From Lepisosteus oculatus (Eukaryota; Chordata; Actinopteri; Semionotiformes; Lepisosteidae), in the NCBI RefSeq assembly GCF_040954835.1, contig NC_090708.1:35042001-35106000 (forward strand): a DNA stretch of 64,000 nt, written 5' to 3'. A program made the translations under genes and the position numbers. Shown in pieces: positions 1 through 9,500 of the stretch. The number at the start of each line of letters is the position of its first letter. Position 1 is the first letter of the stretch. The notes under the pieces were generated by a model. The model saw nothing but the letters and a program-made list of their open reading frames with translations, had not been told where the DNA came from and made no database searches.

Positions 1-119
1 ATAGAAAAGGTTAAAACATTATAGCATTTTTTTAAGTATATAAACATAATATAGTCAGAACAAGCACACCAAAACTTTTCCAAATTAACCACAGTTAGTT
101 AAGGACAGTGATTCATAAG

Positions 120-500
120 ATATTTATGAAGAAAGTGGAATACTATTGTTTGTTTGTTTTTATTTTAGCTACCACTAACAGCCATATACAGTATGTATTA
201 TATATTTATATTCCTAAATAAATATATTTTATGATTTTAAGAGATGTTATGCTCATGTTATTTTTAGGTGCAGCTACCAAGATTTTCCTTTAATTGTTAA
301 ATTCCATATTAATATTTCATATTAAGTGGATTTAAACACACATAGTAGTGAGATTAAATGAAGCAATTGCATCACTAACATCTAATGACCCACAGCTGTT
401 GATCGTCTTTGGCCAGTGAATCACATGCCATGGTATAATGCAGCCCCTGTAATGCATTATGGGGTTTTAATACACATTCTGAATGGCTACATCTGTATGT
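120..500 (-). mobile_element. Old copy of TA-flanked TIR transposon, right half
   Basis: The stretch ends with a degenerate copy of the end motif seen many times later in the window (here TTCTGAATGGCTACATCTG followed by TA). Its interior follows, in the same order and with many changes, the interior of those later copies: an AGCCATATACAGTATG-like segment, then GCTCATG, then CTACCAAGATTTTCCTTTA, then GGCCAGTGAATCAC. No coding capacity is visible. It is clearly more diverged than the copies at 33-59 kb, so it is an older insertion. The Polinton starts about 75 bp beyond its end. Confidence 0.6.
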
Positions 501-570
501 GAAAATTATTTATAATAAATTCTCACATGAGTATTAATATAAGTCATTAATAAAGTATTAGAAGTAATAC

Positions 571-576
571 AATATT
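571..576. repeat. Target site duplication, left (AATATT)
   Basis: AATATT directly precedes the terminal AG of the left inverted repeat and recurs directly after the terminal CT of the right one. The six-base length fits Polintons. Because AATATT is its own reverse complement, it could also be read as six more bases of inverted repeat. The length and the AG terminus make a target duplication the better reading. Confidence 0.8.
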
Positions 577-1178
577 AGTAGTATAAAGCGACACCTTTCG
601 TCAAACTTTTGACAGGTACCACGCCCCCTTTTCCATCCAATGGTCGTCCGTGGTGTTTGGTTGTCCCGCCCCCCAGCCATCCAATGGCGTGTTGTTATTT
701 GTGCATGTCCCGCCCCCTCAGGAGCCAATGGTGTGGGTCGGAACCCCCTACCGGCCGGTCGCCCCGGCGCCTCGGGGTCCCAAAGCCCCCAGCCGGCGCA
801 TCCCTGGGTGTGTGCGAGTGTGTATTGGTTTGGAAGGGGAGCATGTCTGCCGCGGGGTTGAGTGCGCTCTATTATAACCCTAGGAAATCGGGCAGTTACG
901 GCGGCGCAGGGTGTCTGTTGCGGGCCGCGCGATCCCGGGGTGTGCGCGGCGCCAGCCGCGGGCGGGTGGTCGAGTGGCTGTCCGGCCAGGCTGCTTATAC
1001 GCTGCACAAGCCGGCGCGCGTACGTTTTAAGAGAAACAGGACGCTGGTGTCCGAAATGGACTGGCAGTGGCAGGCCGACTTGGTGGACATGAGAGAACAC
1101 CAAGCGTTCAACGACGGTTTCTGTTACATCTTAATGTGTATAGACATGCTGTCTAAATACGCTTGGGCCGTGGTCGCT
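577..1178 (+). repeat. Polinton left terminal inverted repeat
   Basis: This stretch matches the reverse complement of 16378-16980 from AGTAGTATAAAGCG inward to GTGGTCGCT, with about a dozen substitutions and one single-base indel near 838. Beyond 1178 the two ends share nothing. The repeat is GC-rich compared with the flanking DNA. It contains the first 112 or so codons of the integrase gene, so the left end carries an orphan copy of that gene's 5' part. Confidence 0.95.
621..842 (+). promoter_or_regulatory. CCAAT/GC-box cluster in left TIR, inward facing
   Basis: Three CCAAT boxes (637-641, 681-685, 725-729) alternate with GC-box-like CCCGCCCC runs (near 665 and 709), all upstream of an ATG at 843. 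This is the arrangement of a TATA-less or weak-TATA RNA polymerase II promoter. Activity is inferred, not shown. The TATAAAG at 582 lies at the extreme terminus, outside the CCAAT boxes, and is unlikely to be the functional TATA box for this start. Confidence 0.6.
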
Positions 1179-1484
1179 TATATGCTGCAGAAGCCGTGTC
1201 TCCAAAACAGCCGGGGTGCAAGCACACACACACACACTGACTGCGTAAAGTCTCACGGAAAGAAATCGCCGGGCAAACACCAGGTGAAATGTGAACCGCT
1301 TTATTTCAACAGTGGGTTTTCAAACACCGAAACAGCGCAGCAGCACTTTTTACACATGTTACAGACTCCAGTTTGCAAGTATGTGAAATGTGAACCGCTT
1401 TATTTCAACAGGGGTTTTCAAACACAGAAACAGCGCAGCAGCACTTTTTACACAAGTTACAGACTCCAGTTTGCAAGTATGTGA
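843..1484 (+). pseudogene. Orphan integrase N-terminal fragment in left TIR, with repeat-encoded tail
   Basis: The frame opens at the same ATG as the real integrase (MSAAGLSALYYNPRKSG) and is collinear with its first 112 or so residues, including the helix-turn-helix-like part and the first catalytic Asp (WQWQADLVDM). At the inner edge of the inverted repeat (1178) it leaves integrase homology and runs on through unique DNA and the ~99-bp tandem repeats before stopping at 1484. About 213 residues could be made, but they lack the second catalytic Asp, the Glu and the chromodomain. It is simply what copying the inverted repeat would produce. Whether it is translated, for instance as a DNA-binding repressor of the integrase, is speculation. 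Confidence 0.6.
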
Positions 1485-1575
1485 AATGTGAACCGCTTTA
1501 TTTCAACAGGGGTTTTCAAACAGTGAAACAACGCAGCACACATGCGTTACCGGCTCCTGTTTGCATTCAACAATT
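1284..1575. repeat. Three tandem ~99-bp repeats with minus-strand poly(A) signals
   Basis: Units begin at 1284, 1383 and 1481 with GTGAAATGTGAACCGCTT. The first two are close to identical and the third diverges at its end. Each unit contains TTTATT on the plus strand (1300-1305, 1399-1404, 1497-1502), which is AATAAA on the minus strand. The array sits directly downstream of the minus-strand early gene that ends at 1574, so it looks like a triplicated polyadenylation region for that gene. It is too long and too few in number to be a CRISPR array. Confidence 0.75.
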
Positions 1576-2041
1576 AAATGTTGGTGCGGAAAATTAGTTC
1601 GGTACACGTAACCACCACCCCTACGCTGCTGAGAAACTTTGCGGCATCTGAAAAAGCATTCATAACCCCCTTCCGCTCACCGTGTCTAAAGCCGTGCGAA
1701 CCACACTGGGCGATCCGATCGAGCAGGGCAAAAAAATTTGCCTGCGTAACCAGCGGGATGGTGTTACCACAGGTTCTGTGCAAAACACGCTGTATTTTGG
1801 AATACACACTGTAGAACCCCCCAGGCTTCCTTTTCTGATCTGAAAACATCAGATCTGTAATAATTTCACTCAAGTTCTCGACATACGCATCTATCTCTTT
1901 AACAAATTTAAGGACATTAGCATTCGACTCTTTGTTTTGCATATCAAGCTTTGTAGAGAGAAGTGTGTAAAGCACTCTTAGTAAGAATTCAGACGTATAC
2001 ATTCGAAATTCTTCATTCTTCGGTCGATGGCACACCCGGGT
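1574..2041 (-). CDS. Alternative 3' exon of the minus-strand early gene (isoform B)
   Basis: An open stretch of 155 codons is preceded by a strong acceptor-like site (pyrimidine-rich, ending TTTTACAG at 2042). The exon would start in phase 0, which matches the phase-0 donor at 2742, so exons 1 and 2 could splice to it directly and skip 2067-2636. The protein is mostly helical in appearance, with many Leu, Lys and Glu, and I recognise no domain. The frame differs from the end of isoform A by one. A frameshift in the nine-base A run near 2090 would be the alternative explanation. I prefer alternative splicing because acceptor and phase both fit. A free-standing start (ATG near 2134) is also possible. 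Three AATAAA signals follow downstream, in the tandem repeats. Confidence 0.5.
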   Translation of the reverse strand, partial: TRVCHRPKNEEFRMYTSEFLLRVLYTLLSTKLDMQNKESNANVLKFVKEIDAYVENLSEIITDLMFSDQKRKPGGFYSVYSKIQRVLHRTCGNTIPLVTQANFFALLDRIAQCGSHGFRHGERKGVMNAFSDAAKFLSSVGVVVTCTELIFRTNI

Positions 2042-2066
2042 CTGTAAAACAGAGTGAAATCTGTAT

Positions 2067-2996
2067 TCACATTTTACATAGATCTTTTTTTTTGCGTCTG
2101 TAAAAATAAGAATAGTGTTTCTTTTGCAACACATCAAAAGTCACGTCTACTAATTTTTCATCCAGCTGTTCAAGGGTGGCGTGTACATGCTCGTATGGGG
2201 AGTGGTCCTCAATTATATTTTTTAGCAACTGTTTTATGCCCCGCTCAGTGTCATTTGTAATGGTGTACGAACCCAGACACCGGGCGGTGTACAGAACAAC
2301 CGATAAAATTCGGGCTAAACTGAGAGACTTATAAATTTCTAAAGCGGCAAACGTCACATCTTCAAACCCATCTGTGTAGCCGACAGACAGACATGTGTGG
2401 CCCCGCTGCCCAGGATGGTCAATCAAACAGGCCGGGCAGTCATCAACCAGGACCCCCTTTAAACAGTGCTTGAAGATGCAATAAACTACTGCTTTCACAA
2501 TCTGGGGCATAACATCGGGCTCATTAGGGTCAGGGGCATCATCTTTATTAACATTTGGGCGAACACCCAAGCATAGACACGAGACATTCACATGTGTTGA
2601 CAGGCTGAAGATTGACCCGTCCACATCCTCTTTATTCTATTAAAGGAAAAAGAAAAGGAAGGCTTAACAAAATAGACATGCATTGCACCTAAAATACCGA
2701 GCATTTACACTTTTGAGCTAAGGTTTTTCGTTAATATTTACCATTTGTAGCGTGGTATCATCGCTAGCACCCGGCTGTTCTTCAGCATCTGGTACCCCAG
2801 CTGAACTCACACCCCCACCGCTGTCACAGGGTTCAGAGGGTGGGTTAGGGTTTTGCTAAAAAGAAGACCAAGTATTAAAATGACAGACGCTAAGCACCGA
2901 TACAACAATTCCACGAGTCGAAAAAATATTTTAGCCGCCTACCTCTTCGCTTTGTAGAGTAGCGGACCCCGTTGTTTCTCCACACAAAGAAGCCAT
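2067..2996 (-). CDS. Spliced early gene, isoform A (unknown function, putative zinc-binding)
   Basis: I do not recognise a named function. On the minus strand I propose three exons: 2943-2996 (starts ATG, Met-Ala-Ser-Leu-Cys), 2742-2855 and 2067-2636. Both introns are GT-AG with pyrimidine-rich acceptors and both junctions are phase 0. Each exon stays open, for about 245 residues in total. The first two exons encode a low-complexity acidic, Ser/Pro/Gly-rich stretch. The third holds a Cys/His cluster, CPACLIDHPGQRGHTC (CxxC then two His and a Cys), that looks like a small zinc site. As far as I remember, similar Cys/His clusters occur in proteins of other fish Polintons, but this is unchecked. 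The final residues are basic and end in a run of nine A. It is transcribed away from the five-exon plus-strand gene, with the duplicated 3161-4612 region between them. An upstream in-frame ATG at 3168 exists but would read through a 14-C homopolymer. Confidence 0.6.
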
Positions 2997-3160
2997 CTCA
3001 GCAGCTCTGTGGTGTCTGACAGCGCCAAGCACGCACTGCGGCCCTGTCAGGTCAGAGCGTTTAAGAATATGCGCCAATGGTGTAACACGCCTACATAACA
3101 CAAGACATTTTACAATTGGTTGTGATGACCCCCCCCCCCCCGATTTATCGAGAGCGAGAA

Positions 3161-4612
3161 GTATTCGCATATCAGTTTATAAGTTTTAAAGTATAAACAC
3201 ACAACGCAAACACAAATGATGTGTTTCACCCGAAAAGAAATTTTAAACACGCGGGGTTGGTCTTAAAGTTTTTAGAATAACGTAATAAGACACAGTTTAT
3301 TTTTAATAACACATTCGCGACAGCTTTTTCGAAAGTTTGGGATAAATTTCCACAGCATAAAAGCGCCAGCATAAAAGTCTTTAAGGTGTTAACAGACAAC
3401 AAATGGTGGGGTGTTGTTCTACAGACTGTAACGGATTGTTCTTAAAGTTTTAAAATTGTTTCCCGGTAGAGATGATTTGTGATGATATTGGAGACGGGGG
3501 TGGGGAGGGGTTAGCTACAGGCTCTGGAATGCCGAGTGGGGGTTACAGGCTCCGGAATGCCGAGGGGGGTGCTAAAATTGACACCAGTGAAAGTTTACAA
3601 ACATTTTAAATTCATGTAAAGTTTTCTAATTTACAAACACCACATGTATTTCACGCAAAAATGTTCTTAACAGCGCAGCGCTGAAAAATAAAACCTCAAA
3701 ACGTCAAGCTTGGTTTGTGAACACGGCCCTATAAAGAACAGATACATAATAAAAACATTTTGCTTGATAATATTCTTAGCGGTCTGCTGGTGAATCAAAC
3801 AAAGACAACGCGGCACGTTTTCGCCACGTTTTAACAGCTAAGAAATGTAGACACCGTTGTATGTCTTAAAATAATATAGATTTTAACATTATAACGCGCT
3901 ATATTCGCTTATCAGTTTATAAGTTTTAAACTTTAAAAGTATTAACACACAACGCAAACACAAATGATGTGTTTCACCCGACAAGAAATTTTAAACGCGT
4001 GGTTGGTCTTAAAGTTTTTAAAATAACGTAATAAGACACAGTTTATTTTTAATAACACATTCGCGACAGCTTTTTTCGAAAGTTTGGGATAAATTTCCAC
4101 ACAGCGCCAGCATAAAAGGCTTTAAGGTGTTAACAGACAACAAATGGTGGGGTGTTGTTCTACAGACTGTAACGGATTGTTCTTAAAGTTTTAAAATTTT
4201 TTCCCGGTAGAGATGCATTGTGATGATGTTGGAGACGGGGGTGGGGAGGGGTTAGCTACAGGCTCTGGAATGCAGGGGGGGGGGGCTAAAATTGACACCA
4301 GTGAAAGTTTACAAACATTTTAAATTCATGTAAAGTTTTCTAATTTACAAACACCACATGTATTTCACGCAAAAATGTTCTTAACAGCGCAGCGCGGAAA
4401 AATAAAACCTCAAAACGTCAAGCTTGGTTTGTGAACACGACCCTATAAAGAACAGATACATAATAAAAAACATTTTGCTTGATAATATTCTTAGCGGTCT
4501 GTTGGTGAATCAAACAAAGACAACGCGGTACATTTTCGCCACGTTTTAACACCTATGAAATTTTAGACACCATTGTATGTCTTAAAATAATATAGATTTT
4601 AACATTATAACG
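3161..4612. repeat. Head-to-tail duplication of a ~0.7-kb non-coding unit
   Basis: Unit 1 is 3161-3900 and unit 2 is 3901 to about 4612. They are nearly identical with small indels. Each carries, in order, an ATCAGTTTATAAGTTTTAAA segment, a GGGGGTGGGGAGGGG tract, a GGCTCTGGAATGC motif, AT-rich stretches and many short TTAAAGTTTT/AAAACTTTAA motifs. Unit 1 has an extra internal copy of the GGCTCTGGAATGC-type motif. There is no coding frame. The array lies between two divergent early genes, so promoter, enhancer or replication roles are possible. None of these is shown by sequence alone. Confidence 0.85.
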
Positions 4613-4739
4613 GTCTAAAACGTTTTCTAAAATGTTTCTTAAAATAATTTCTACAGACCAGTACGTGCACCCCCCAACGATACCTAAGATTAATGGTTTT
4701 ATGGGGGGACCATGTGTGTTTCTTAGAAGAGAATGTTTA

Positions 4740-4831
4740 GCGGCTTGAGTATAAGTACCAGCGGTTTAACAGACGAAGTTTTAGCTGCATTCCAAATCCT
4801 ACAGTCTCACGTTATCGCCTAACTCGTCAGA
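4740..4831 (+). promoter_or_regulatory. Probable core promoter and leader of the five-exon gene
   Basis: A TATA-like GAGTATAAGTACC lies at about 4746-4758, roughly 75-85 bp upstream of the ATG at 4832. That spacing would give a short 5' leader. The assignment rests on position and composition only. Confidence 0.4.
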
Positions 4832-6510
4832 ATGGACCACGCCGATCAATTGCAACAGTCTGAAGATAGTCTGTTTACAGAAATAGAACTGTTCGACTTG
4901 ATAGACGAAGCCGCGGATTCAGCGAATTTCAGCGGTATGTATATCTGGCTTATTGTGAGACAATTACAACGTCGCGGTGCATGTCTCGTGTTAGCTATAG
5001 TTACAAAACGTTGTATAATATTTGTATACTAGGCAATATTGAATGAATATAATGGAATTACCCGCGATTGGTGCCGTAATGTGGTCGTGACTGTGTGTAT
5101 CCATTCATTTCCAATAGCACCGAAAACCACGGGTGTAAAAAGACCAGTTACGATGCAGCACAACACCGGTGAGTAATTACGACAATGTTTTGAATAACGC
5201 TTTACGACCATGTGAGTCTTAAAGACACATGGGGTATATACGCCGCACCAAAACGCGCATGTGTCTATTCCACAGATGCGGGCGAAGGGACAAGTCGCCA
5301 CACATTTAAAAAACCCCGTTTGGGGTTTGCATTACCAACCCAAAACCTTGTGGTGACACAGGCCGATGTTCACATCATACCAGACGGTGCGGGGGATATT
5401 ATCAGAGCGCCTGAGAGAAGAGGTTGGTATTATATAAAACATTCTTATAGCCTGGTCATTTAAACGTGTCTATAATAAAAATACATACCGTTTTTCTATA
5501 TTTTTCACTAATGGTATTTTCCCACGCCGTGCAGACCCCGGACCTTCAAAAAATAAACTGCGGCGCGCCAACAAGTTAACTGGGGCATCGAGCTCAAAAC
5601 GACTGAAACCAACCGGCAAAGGTTAATATAATTAAGCGTGGTCAAGATGTGTTATGATCCACTTACGGTAAACGTTACTTCTTTTGTTAGGCTGTTAATT
5701 CGCTGAAAGATCCTACTTCGCGGAGTTTTCTGTTTGGGGGTGTTAAAAAACCTTATTTTAAAACTGCCTAGCTTTTAAAGTTAAAAGCGACTGGTGTGTG
5801 CGTGGGTCTACATGCCGTTAGCACGCCGCTTGACCCAGTAGCGCCACCACCGACGTCAAGGAAACCGGTGTAACAACATGGCCGGGTAACTTGCTCCATT
5901 CACCCACAGCCCTTTGTGTAAGGGGGCAGCATATGCGTGGCGTTTTTATCATAGTTATCGTAGTTTTCTGACTTTGACAGTTTAGATTTCATTGATTGTT
6001 GTGTTGAAAAGTCTTTTATTTTTATCACAGTGTTGTTTTCAGATTTTGAGATGTGGAGCATTGGCGTGGTAATAAAAAGTCTTATTTTTTCACACAGCAT
6101 CTGTATCGACGCGCGGTGAAACAAATGCGGTGGAAACGTCGGAACCCAAGGTGGTGACTGCATCCGAGACGACTGTTAAGACGTCGACCAAAGCCAGACG
6201 TGTCAAGCCTGCGGAGCGAAATAATAACGTGCCTAAAGACTTGGTGTTGGGTGATGTGCTAGACTCCGTGCGCGGTATTACACAGATACTAACAACGGTG
6301 CGCAGTAGTGAGGTGACCAAAAAACGAGTTTTAGAGCGTCTAAGAGCGGTTTTACCCGGTGTACAGACCTTGTTTCCAAAACCGATCCAGGTTTTCACCG
6401 CTAACATCTTAGATATAATTTCTAAAGAGGATGCCGATCTAACCTCTGGATTTCAGAACCTGTTGATGCTATTTCATGCTTCATCGGTGGAAATCCCCGG
6501 TGATAAATGA
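4832..6510 (+). CDS. Five-exon early gene, unknown nuclear-type protein
   Basis: I do not recognise the family. Exons: 4832-4934, 5118-5168, 5276-5422, 5535-5621 and 6098-6510. All four introns are GT-AG, and the second has a textbook GTGAGT donor. All four junctions are phase 1 and every exon is open across its length, giving about 266 residues. That consistency is the main evidence. Exon 1 encodes a strongly acidic segment (many Glu/Asp with Leu/Phe, as in activation domains). Exons 2 to 4 add basic clusters (KRPV, KKPRLG, KRLKP) that could serve as nuclear localisation signals. Exon 5 starts Ser/Thr-rich and then forms a Leu-rich, probably helical domain ending SSVEIPGDK. The stop lies 6 bp before the polymerase ATG. 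A DNA-binding or replication-regulating role would suit its place as an early gene next to the polymerase, but this is inference. Exon skipping is possible because all phases match. Confidence 0.65.
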
Positions 6511-6516
6511 CTAAAC

Positions 6517-9500
6517 ATGCGGTCTAAAAAGTGCTTAAAAGACCAACCGCTTGCCAACCGCAAGCTTTTGTACATAAATAAAAGAATTAAACTGGCAAAA
6601 GCATGTTTGTTGCGTCGTCAAAGATTCAGAGCGAGGCATCAGATTTCCCAAGGGTCGCCCGAGCCACGCAATGAAAATGCAGTGGTAGAAAATAACTTAA
6701 GGCCCGAGGTTGTTGTGGCAGAACAGGATGGTGGTAACCCAGAACCGGTTGTACTGAACGATCTGAATCAGGTTGGTGGCGGTGCCGGGGTGAATAGAGA
6801 CCCCATGGTTTTCCTGGAGTGTATACGCCGTTATAACAGGGCTTATAATAATTTTAGAGCAACAGAGCACCATGAAGAATTTCGTTTTGTTAATCTCGAC
6901 AGAATAACCTCGTATGTACAGGCTATAGACGCTGTGCATGGTGCAGTCCAGAGAATATTGGACGAACTTTCTCCAAACATCGGGGCGAATGATTTTGTAC
7001 AGCTGCGTTTGACAGCGGGTGGTTTTAACAAACCCTTGTTCTCACGCAGGAGACACCCAGGAGAATTAAATGCGGCCGATTTTTTAAGCCACATCTCGGA
7101 CCTCTTACAGAGCCACACAGAGGTTCTCACCGATGACACCCTCCGCTTAGTGGTGACGATAGTTAGGAATATGCAGGGGGGTGCCCGCCGAAGATTTAAA
7201 TCCGTTCTGTACAGCCGGGTAATTGCGCAGAAAAAAGCACACCTTATCGACTTACATTACACGGGCGGTAATCTGTGTTTCGCCGGGAGTGTGTACGGTT
7301 TGTTGAATGAGGGTTGTACCGATGGGGAAATGTTACAGGGTGCTAAACGAATGCACAAAGAGTTGGGTTTTCCAGAGAATCGGAAAATTAGTTTGTCAGA
7401 CATTACCGCTTTTGAAAAACATTTAAAGGTGGTTATTAAAATTTTGTACCACGACCAGGGTGATTGGAAATATTTTACAACGGGGCCCACACCGCCAAAT
7501 TCTAAAATACTTTTTGTTCTACTGCATGAAGAGCATTTTTATGGGGTTTTAAATATTAAAGCTTTTGTGGGGACGGCGTATTTTTGCACTAACTGCCACG
7601 CCGCGTATAGCCACAAGAACGCACACGCCTGTGTTAAAGCTTGTAAAACCTGTTTAGATCCCCAGTGTTGCGAAATTGATGTTGAAATTCAGAATTGCCC
7701 GGCCTGTAAGGTCTTTTGTCGTAGCTCACAGTGTTTGGCGAGACACTTGCGGAATGCGGCGACGGGTGTGAGTAAGTGTGAGCGCAGGGTCTTTTGTGAG
7801 AAATGTGGGGTTTATAACCTCGCAAGTCACAAATGTAAAGAGAAACTGTGCTCGCGTTGTAACAACGTGATCGACACCCCGGACACACATTTGTGCTACA
7901 TACCGCCTTTGGACAACCCCAAAATTTCAAACAAGTACATTTTTTTCGACTTTGAATGCATGCAGGAAACGGGGATCCACATACCAAATTACGTCCACGC
8001 CCTTCATATTGACAATAAACGCAGCTGGGAATTTTATGGTGAAACTTGTCTAAAGGATTTTGTGTGTAAATTTATCGATAGACGTTTCAAAAACCATACG
8101 TTCATATCGCACAATGGCAAGGGATATGACAATTACCTAGTGATCAGGCAGTTGTTAGCTGAAAAGATGGACGTTGAACTAATTAATCAGGGTGGTAAGA
8201 TAATGTGTATGACCGTAAAAGCTCTGAACATCCGATTTATCGATTCTTTAAACTTTCTGCCTATGAAATTAAGCAAACTGCCGGCCGCCATGGGGTTCCC
8301 CGGGTGTAAGGGTCATTTGCCACACTTGATGAACACTGCAGAAAACCAAAATTATGTCGGACCGATGCCGCCGCCTGAACTTTACGGCGTTAACTACATG
8401 CTGCCGTGCGAGAAAGCCGAGTTTTTGGTTTGGTATGAAGAATGCCGGGGAAGTGTGTTTAACTTACAGAGAGAGTTGAAACGTTACTGCCAGTTGGATG
8501 TGGCAATTCTAAGAGAAGGCTGTGTCAGGTTTCGGGACGAGGTCATGAATATGACCAGACAGACACGCGTGACTGAGTCAGGGGCCGCCTGCGTTGTGTG
8601 CATCGACCCCTTTCAGTTTGTGACCATCGCTAGTGTCTGCATGGCCATGTTCAGACTTATGTTTTTACAGGAAGAGACGATTGCGTTGCTACCCCATGAC
8701 AATTACCACCGCCAGCAAAAACGATTTTCTACACCCAGCATTCAATGGCTTATGTACATCGAACACACAGAGCGCGTTAAAATCCAACATGCGTTAACCA
8801 CGGCCGGTGAGTTCAAGGTTGGCCCATATTTTCTGGATGGGTATGCTGTAATTGACGGCGTGCCGACAGCCTTTGAGTTCAACGGTTGCTTTTTTCACGG
8901 TTGTAGCGTTTGTTATTGTGAAAACGATTTTAATCAGCTGACAAACACTACTTTTGGTTGGTTGTACAGAAAGACGGTGGTGAAAATTAATTTTCTCAAA
9001 ATGAGAGGTTTTAACGTGCGTGTTTTGTGGGAGCACGAGTTCAGAGACATGCTTGTTGAAAATGGAGACTTGGGTAAATTTCTAACAGCCGCACAATTAC
9101 CAGAGCCTCTGCAACCTCGCGAGTCGCTTTTTGGGGGGAGAACAAATGCGATTTGTTTGCATTACACAGCGCAGCCCGGTGAAAAAATTCATTACTATGA
9201 TTTCACCAGTCTGTATCCGTTTGTGAACAAAACTAAAAAATACCCACTGGGCCACCCCCGAATAATATATAACAACTTTGGAGATTTAAAACGGTATTTC
9301 GGTTTAGCGAAGGTGAAAGTTTACCCACCCAGACGTTTGTACTTTCCAGTTCTACCAACCAAAATTGACAAAAAACTGTTTTTCACGCTGTGTCATACGT
9401 GTGCTGAAACAAAACAGACCACCCCCTGTGAGCACAGTGATGAAGATCGCGCCTTGACTGGTGTCTGGTGCACCCCCGAATTACAGAAGGCCGTAGACCT

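Noticed and set aside
609..842. Upstream extension of the left integrase-like frame
   Set aside because: It covers the CCAAT/GC-box cluster. The ATG at 843 matches the start of integrase-type sequence, so the upstream part is more likely promoter.
558..1103. 181-codon minus-strand frame in the left inverted repeat, and its counterpart at 16453-16809
   Set aside because: Antisense to the integrase 5' region. GC-rich DNA keeps several frames open, and no protein family is recognisable.
1284..1575. CRISPR-like array
   Set aside because: Three contiguous ~99-bp direct repeats without spacers in eukaryotic DNA are an ordinary tandem repeat.
2080..2100. Frameshift at the nine-base A run as the reason two early frames do not connect
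   Set aside because: Not excluded, but a phase-compatible acceptor at 2041 explains the second frame without any mutation.
2997..3170. Longer first exon of the minus-strand early gene from an ATG at 3168
   Set aside because: It reads through a 14-C homopolymer and lacks family-like features. The ATG at 2996 has a better context.
7634..7987. 117-codon minus-strand frame within the polymerase gene
   Set aside because: Antisense to the Cys-rich part of the polymerase, with no independent support.
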